Origin: an uncultured Methanomassiliicoccales archaeon
GTDB lineage: Archaea > Thermoplasmatota > Thermoplasmata > Methanomassiliicoccales > Methanomethylophilaceae
Reading direction: 5' to 3'
Length of the DNA stretch: 64,000 bases
Assembly: GCA_934702355.1 (NCBI GenBank)
Contig: CAKUXX010000001.1
Coordinates: 1 to 64,000, forward strand
The notes under the pieces are model-generated. The model did no database searches. It was not told where the DNA came from and was given only the letters and a program-made list of their open reading frames with translations. This document shows, in pieces, positions 59,677 through 64,000 of this stretch (its first letter is position 1; every line of letters begins with the position of its first letter). Both the position numbers and the translations under genes were made by a program.

Positions 59677-59702
59677 CCGGGTGTCAATTCGCAGGCACCC
59701 GG
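59677..59702 (+). terminator. Second hairpin after mttC
   Basis: CCGGGTG and CACCCGG form a 7-bp stem with a 12-base loop. Together with the TTCG hairpin it makes a tandem 3'-end structure, possibly stabilising the abundant mttBC mRNA. Confidence 0.45.
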
Positions 59703-60119
59703 ACTCTCTATCCCGAACCTAATCATTTTTAAGGTTAATGTGGAAAACCAATTTCTACACATTATCACGAGACAGATGGTTCGAAGGTCATAGGTTGTTA
59801 GACCACATCACCTGTAAAAGTGGGATATGCATAAGACGAAGTGCCTGCCGATCAGGTAATTTTATCCAAAACAACATCCCAACCTTCAGGCATTTTTTGC
59901 CGATTTATTGTATACAACTGATAATCCATAATCATTCGATTGATTAATCGATTATATCCGCATTTGGATGAATAATTGACTGGATTTCGTTGAAATCTGG
60001 CACTTTTGTATCAGATGGATTCATCGGTTACTATTTACGGGATAGTCAAAGAGTCTAAAAATGACTCAAAAATCATATCCCATCCAAAATCAACCTTTCA
60101 AGGAATACCTTTTTAATAC

Positions 60120-60138
60120 ATTGGATGTATCATCCAAT
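60120..60138 (+). promoter_or_regulatory. ATTGGAT-N5-ATCCAAT operator on the ABC importer promoter
   Basis: Perfect inverted repeat with a GTATC spacer. One more pair on each side (C/G) extends it to 9-bp arms. It lies between the TATA-like element (60110-60118) and the chosen start at 60146, over the expected transcription start, so binding would repress. It matches 41674-41692. Confidence 0.7.
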
Positions 60139-60145
60139 GACCAAC

Positions 60146-61408
60146 ATGAACGCTAAAATCACAGCAGCAGTTCTTGCGGTAATCATCGTTGCGGCAGGCG
60201 CGATGATCTATCTTACCAACGACAATAGCTCTGGTGAGATAACCCCTGGAAAACTGCTCATATACGGAAATGCAGATGGAGACAGCGATATCGATGAAGA
60301 CGATGTTGCATACATCGAAAACATAATAGCAGGCAATAAAACAAAAACAGATATGGCTGATGCCAACTGTGATGGCAAAATAGATCAGGCCGATATAGAC
60401 CTCGTAAGAAAACTCATCGACAAGGAACCTTGCACAGCATACTACTATGACATGCTGAACAAACGCTCCGAGTCGTTCTCATACCCTATAAAGACCGTTT
60501 ATCCTGTAGGTATTGATTCAATGCTTGCAACAAAGATCCTCGGATTGGATGACAGGGTTGTTGCAGTCAGTTCTACGACAAGTGATGCAGTCCTTTTCAA
60601 AGACATCTACGACAGGAATGTTCCCGGACTCGGATCCAACCCTGCTGTTGAGAAGATATCTGAACTCTCAACCAAGCCTGATGCAATCATCGGTACCACA
60701 TATCCTAATGACCTGAAAAACGAAGATGCTATCGAAGCAGCAGGAATCAAAGTTGTTAGACTCGGATTCCAGGATCAGGATAATCTTGCAGCTTATCTGA
60801 CATATGGTTTTATGACACAGTCCACGGAAAAAGCTGCTAAATTCGTAGGATTCACACAGAATGTCCTTGACAGAATCGCAGAAAAAACAAAGGATCTTTC
60901 CAAAGATGAAAAAGTATCTGGAATGGTCCTAGGATACAATGTCATATATGGAAAAGTTCAGAACTATGGAACTATCCTCACTAACGCAGGCGGCATAGAT
61001 GCCGTAGACTGGGATGCATACAGATTGTGTTCCGCAGGTTTTGAATGGCTGTATGAGTACAAATTCGACTACATCGTCGGACTGGCTAACCCTGCAGGAT
61101 ATGATTACACCGGAAGTGCAGATGATAAGGCAAACTGCCTCGATATCTGGAACAAACACTACGACAGATATCAGAGAACTGATGCTGTCAAAGCAGGAAA
61201 TCTGTTCATCCTGGACAACAACATGCCTTGCATCATAAAAACCGCATATGTTGCACAGATGTTCTACCCTGAACTCTTCGACTCCAACTTCGGAAACAGC
61301 ATCCATCAGGAATACATCAACCTCTTCATCGATAATCTTGCAACGGATCACTATGACGTCTCCAAGGGAGTGTTCGTGATCACTGAAGACTTTGTCAAAT
61401 CTCTTTGA
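60146..61408 (+). CDS. ABC importer substrate-binding protein with dockerin-like N-terminal domain
   Basis: 420 residues from ATG 60146; earlier in-frame ATGs at 60125 and 60137 lie within the operator. An N-terminal hydrophobic segment 'ITAAVLAVIIVAAGAMIYL' is a signal anchor. Residues about 32-90 form a dockerin-like pair of calcium loops, 'GDSDIDEDD' and 'NCDGKIDQAD', each followed by a helix. The rest is a BtuF/FhuD-type binding domain: 'YPVGIDSMLATKILGLDDRVVAVSS', 'KPDAIIGTTYP' and 'AGIKVVRLGF'. It would capture a metal chelate, haem-like or corrinoid ligand outside the cell. The gene is AT-richer than most of the window. Confidence 0.85.
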   Translation: MNAKITAAVLAVIIVAAGAMIYLTNDNSSGEITPGKLLIYGNADGDSDIDEDDVAYIENIIAGNKTKTDMADANCDGKIDQADIDLVRKLIDKEPCTAYYYDMLNKRSESFSYPIKTVYPVGIDSMLATKILGLDDRVVAVSSTTSDAVLFKDIYDRNVPGLGSNPAVEKISELSTKPDAIIGTTYPNDLKNEDAIEAAGIKVVRLGFQDQDNLAAYLTYGFMTQSTEKAAKFVGFTQNVLDRIAEKTKDLSKDEKVSGMVLGYNVIYGKVQNYGTILTNAGGIDAVDWDAYRLCSAGFEWLYEYKFDYIVGLANPAGYDYTGSADDKANCLDIWNKHYDRYQRTDAVKAGNLFILDNNMPCIIKTAYVAQMFYPELFDSNFGNSIHQEYINLFIDNLATDHYDVSKGVFVITEDFVKSL

Positions 61409-61415
61409 AACTTTT

Positions 61416-61436
61416 TTCCGGGGGCCTTCCCCGGAA
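61416..61436. terminator. Hairpin between the binding-protein and ATPase genes
   Basis: TTCCGGGG and CCCCGGAA form a perfect 8-bp stem with a 5-base loop, 7 bases after the stop. It lacks a T-run on the plus strand, so it may act as a partial terminator or mRNA stabiliser, giving more binding protein than transporter. Confidence 0.5.
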
Positions 61437-61454
61437 CCGAATTAACGTGATTTT

Positions 61455-62300
61455 ATGAAAGTAGAGATAGATGACGTCACTTTCGGTTATTCCAGCACCC
61501 CTGTACTGAAAGACATCAAAGTAAAGATCGATGGCCCCCAATTTGTCTCGATTATCGGCCCAAATGGTGTAGGAAAATCCACCCTCATTCACTGTATCAA
61601 CAAAATCCTGTCACCAAATGAGGGGTCTGTACTCATCGATGATGTTGATGTGAAAAAGATACCATTGAAAGAACTTGCCAAAGATGTAGGGTACGTTCCG
61701 TATACATCATCAGATTCATTCCCACTATCTGTTGTTGATACGGTTTTAATGGGTAGACACCCCCATGCTAAACTGGGATCTAAAGAAGAAGATCTAAGAA
61801 AAGTGTACGAAGTCTTGAAAGAACTGGAAATCGTAGATCTTGCTTTAAGACCCTTCGATGAACTGAGTGCGGGTCAACATCAGAAAGTTGTCCTTGCAAG
61901 AGGCCTTGTTCAGGAACCACGCATCCTTCTTCTTGATGAACCCACATCCAATCTGGATATTCATCACCAACTGGAAGTTACAAAAACACTCAAAAAACTG
62001 TCTCGTGATAAGAAAATACTTGTGATCATGATAAGTCATGATCTCAACATTGCAGCAAAATATGCAGATAACATGATTCTCCTATACAAAGGAGGAATTT
62101 TTGCCGTTGGTGAACCTAAAGAAGTCATCACCAAAGAAGCGCTCAGAGTCGTTTATCATGTGGATGCTGACATCGTTGAATATGACGGACGCCCCCACGT
62201 GGTGATAAGAGATTCATTTAAAGGTGAAGAGGACAAGGACTGGATACCTCCTGAAAGAGATGTGCCTGTTCTGGAATTGAAGGCCGACATGGAGGAATGA
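61455..62300 (+). CDS. ABC importer ATPase (FecE/BtuD type)
   Basis: 281 residues. Walker A 'IGPNGVGKST', Q-loop 'VPYTSSDSFPLSV' (Ser replaces the usual Gln), signature 'ELSAGQHQKVVLARGL', Walker B 'ILLLDEPTSNLD' and H-loop 'MISHDLN'. The C-terminal 60 residues ('VVYHVDADIVEYDGRPHVVI') are typical of iron-chelate/B12 importers. The signature has Ala where LSGGQ has Gly. It overlaps the permease gene by 4 bases (ATGA). Confidence 0.92.
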   Translation: MKVEIDDVTFGYSSTPVLKDIKVKIDGPQFVSIIGPNGVGKSTLIHCINKILSPNEGSVLIDDVDVKKIPLKELAKDVGYVPYTSSDSFPLSVVDTVLMGRHPHAKLGSKEEDLRKVYEVLKELEIVDLALRPFDELSAGQHQKVVLARGLVQEPRILLLDEPTSNLDIHHQLEVTKTLKKLSRDKKILVIMISHDLNIAAKYADNMILLYKGGIFAVGEPKEVITKEALRVVYHVDADIVEYDGRPHVVIRDSFKGEEDKDWIPPERDVPVLELKADMEE

Positions 62301-63373
62301 TTGTGGAGGCCTTTGATGATAAGATTGAGGACTATAATCATCTGACTCATAGGAAAGTCATATTCACAGTCAGCTGTCTGCTGATAGTAGTCATAGTCAC
62401 AGGACTGTCTATTTCGGTTGGGGCTCGCAGCATCCCGTTCTTCAGAGTGTATGAAGTAATCCTCGAACATCTTCAAGGCGTTACATATCCTCTTGGAACT
62501 GAAGAATGGTGGGACGACTATGTTGTGTGGAAAGTGAGACTCCCGCGCGCACTGATAGCTTTGACCGCTGGAGCAGGACTGTCCGTAGCAGGGGCCACTC
62601 TTCAAAGTATTATGAAAAACCCCTTGGCCGATGCTTACACCACAGGAGTATCATCTGCAGCTGTTTTTGGAGTAACGGTTGCAATGATCATGGGGTTCAC
62701 GATCAGTTCAAACAATCAATATGGGCTGGTGTTTAATGCATTCGTATTCGGATTGATTCCTGCAGGAGTCATGATCATTGTATCAAAGATGTCCAATGTG
62801 GGTCCAGCCACTCTTATTCTGTCCGGTGTCGCGATATCATACCTATTTGGCGCGATGAGCACTCTGATTATGACAACGGCTACCAATCAATCACTTGCTC
62901 AAGCATATGTTTGGCAGATAGGATCGCTTCAAGATCTTAGTTGGAATAGCCTACCGCTCATGCTAGGTGTGGTCAGTTTCAGTTCTGTAGTATTAATGCT
63001 CACAGCGAACAAACTGAACATAATGACCTTGGGGGATTCGTCCGCAAAAGGACTAGGACTCGATCCGGACAATTACCGTCTGATATGCCTTATATTGACA
63101 TCACTCATGGTGGCATCGATCATCAGTTTCACTGGAATATTAGGTTTTGTTGGATTGGTCGTTCCACACATCGTGAGAATGATAGTAGGTGCTGACAACA
63201 AATTCGTATTACCTGGTTCTGCAATATTTGGAGCTGCCTTCCTTCTCATCATGGATACGATTGCAAAATGCATCTCGATGCCTGATGAATTACCGGTTGG
63301 TATCATAATGTCATTCGTCGGCGCACCAATTTTCCTCATTATGATCATAAGATTGAAGAAAGAGGTGTGGTGA
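62297..63373 (+). CDS. ABC importer permease 1 (FecCD/BtuC type)
   Basis: 358 residues and about ten membrane helices. 'VWKVRLPRALIALTAGAGLSVAGATLQSIMKNPLADAYTTGVSSAAVFG' is the family signature. 'GILGFVGLVVPHIVRMIVG' is the loop that meets the ATPase, and the end is 'ELPVGIIMSFVGAPIFLIMI'. The next permease gene begins at the base after its stop. Two different permeases suggest a heterodimeric channel. Confidence 0.93.
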   Translation: MIVEAFDDKIEDYNHLTHRKVIFTVSCLLIVVIVTGLSISVGARSIPFFRVYEVILEHLQGVTYPLGTEEWWDDYVVWKVRLPRALIALTAGAGLSVAGATLQSIMKNPLADAYTTGVSSAAVFGVTVAMIMGFTISSNNQYGLVFNAFVFGLIPAGVMIIVSKMSNVGPATLILSGVAISYLFGAMSTLIMTTATNQSLAQAYVWQIGSLQDLSWNSLPLMLGVVSFSSVVLMLTANKLNIMTLGDSSAKGLGLDPDNYRLICLILTSLMVASIISFTGILGFVGLVVPHIVRMIVGADNKFVLPGSAIFGAAFLLIMDTIAKCISMPDELPVGIIMSFVGAPIFLIMIIRLKKEVW

Positions 63374-64000
63374 ATGCGGACCTATGAAGAATTCCTTTCA
63401 GCGTACAATGATTATTTGCTGAAAAAAATAATTTTCACCGTATTATGCATCGGGGCTGTGATAATAGCCTTCTTCATTGGCATGAACATAGGCGATTATA
63501 ACACAACTGCAGCAGATGTTATCGAAGTGATTAAGTGGCATTTATCCGGAAATATCCCGACGGATGAAGATTCGGTCATGTTGAACTACATCATTTGGGA
63601 TCTTCGCGTACCTCGCACGATTGGAACTATCTGCCTAGGTGCGATTCTGGCAGTTTGCGGAGTTGCAATGCAGAGTGCAATGAAAAATCCCCTTGCGGAT
63701 CCGTACACCACAGGTATTGCATCTGGAGCTTCTTTCGGAGTTGCCTTGTTGATAATATGGAATATTGCATTGTTCCCCACATTATCATACAATCTACGTC
63801 TGACAGTGAACGCATTCGTGTTCTCATTACTGCCAACTGCCATCATTCTTTTCTTCAGCCAACTGAAAAAGACATCACCCACAAGAATGATTCTAACTGG
63901 AATCGCAGTCATGTATTTGTTCAGTGCAACAACATCACTTATGATGCTCATGGCAAATCCAGACAATCTGGGTGAGGTCTATAGGTGGAATCTTGGTAAT
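63374..64000 (+). CDS. ABC importer permease 2 (FecCD/BtuC type), cut by window end
   Basis: 209 residues are visible from ATG 63374 with no stop before base 64000. 'DLRVPRTIGTICLGAILAVCGVAMQSAMKNPLADPYTTGIASGASFGVAL' is the FecCD signature, about half identical by eye to permease 1. It has the same direction and no gap from permease 1. Confidence 0.9.
   Translation, partial: MRTYEEFLSAYNDYLLKKIIFTVLCIGAVIIAFFIGMNIGDYNTTAADVIEVIKWHLSGNIPTDEDSVMLNYIIWDLRVPRTIGTICLGAILAVCGVAMQSAMKNPLADPYTTGIASGASFGVALLIIWNIALFPTLSYNLRLTVNAFVFSLLPTAIILFFSQLKKTSPTRMILTGIAVMYLFSATTSLMMLMANPDNLGEVYRWNLGN

Larger units (their letters stand above)
59633..60145. other. 513-bp intergenic region between mttC and the ABC importer
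   Basis: Contains the two mttC hairpins, then about 400 AT-rich bases with no recognisable gene or tRNA. TATA-like TTTTTAAGG near 59728 has no obvious gene behind it. A small frame at 59738-59947 has no family signature and poor composition. The right end holds the importer promoter: TTTTTAATACA at 60110-60120 and the ATTGGAT operator. Confidence 0.5.

Noticed and set aside
59738..59947. 69-residue frame and a GGTTCGAA word resembling a tRNA T-loop near 59778
   Set aside because: No acceptor, D or anticodon stems can be drawn around the word, and the frame has no ribosome-binding site or family signature.

Overview
The window looks like the chromosome of a methyl-reducing methanogenic archaeon of the Methanomassiliicoccales (Thermoplasmatota), probably gut-associated. 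The main evidence is a trimethylamine methyltransferase gene (mttB, 57465-58979) interrupted by a single in-frame TAG at the expected pyrrolysine position and followed by its corrinoid partner mttC. Supporting evidence is two more corrinoid-protein genes, a UroD-type methylcobamide:CoM methyltransferase, an FprA flavodiiron protein, archaeal TATA-type promoters often only 22-30 bases from the start codon, and a tail-anchored surface protein with InlB-type repeats. Every other intact gene I could delimit ends in TGA or TAA, as expected if TAG is reserved for pyrrolysine.

Layout. 1-5.3 kb: end of a repeat-rich surface protein, a small wHTH protein, an AAA/PD-(D/E)XK ATPase and an AAA ATPase gene carrying an in-frame TAG. 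5.3-8.5 kb: methyltransferase, FprA and LarC. 8.5-13.9 kb: a UvrD-type helicase facing an Lhr-like helicase plus DUF2791 ATPase pair (BrxHI/BrxD-like). 14-22.5 kb: a doubled AAA/nuclease gene made by fusion of two tandem copies, HtpG, a DUF234 ATPase and an Hsp90-like-ATPase/HExxH fusion. 22.7-25 kb: a MenA-like prenyltransferase, a UbiE-like methyltransferase and a HAD phosphatase. 25-31.6 kb: Sel1 and zincin proteins, a GNAT toxin-like pair, MazG, M18 aminopeptidase and MTA phosphorylase. 31.7-38.3 kb: a methylotrophy block with an HTH regulator, MFS transporter, corrinoid protein, methylcobamide:CoM methyltransferase and APC permease. 38.5-48.8 kb: two histidine gene clusters on the minus strand that flank a nitrogenase-like operon (NifH-NifD fusion plus a NifK-like subunit) and a Cys-rich HTH regulator. 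48.8-57.1 kb: an SMR pair, a COG2865-type regulator between direct repeats, a CbiK-like chelatase, Asd, a frameshifted corrinoid gene and a ChlI/ChlD-like chelatase pair. 57.4-59.6 kb: mttB-mttC. 60.1-64 kb: a BtuCDF/FecBCD-type ABC importer whose binding protein carries a dockerin-like domain; the last permease runs off the window.

Two links between distant loci stand out. First, the same 19-bp inverted repeat (ATTGGAT-N5-ATCCAAT) lies on the promoter of the nitrogenase-like operon (41674-41692) and on that of the ABC importer (60120-60138), 18 kb apart. This suggests one regulator controls both, with the importer perhaps supplying a metal or cofactor. Second, a perfect 12-bp palindrome (CGAACATGTTCG) lies just upstream of the TATA element of both the MFS transporter and the corrinoid/methyltransferase operon, next to the HTH regulator gene. 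I rate the nitrogenase-like H-D fusion with its co-regulated importer as the best candidate for an undescribed system. The MenA/UbiE cluster (possible lipid electron carrier), the TAG-interrupted ATPase and the GHKL-zincin fusion come next.

All assignments rest on reading motifs and comparing with remembered families. No database search was run.
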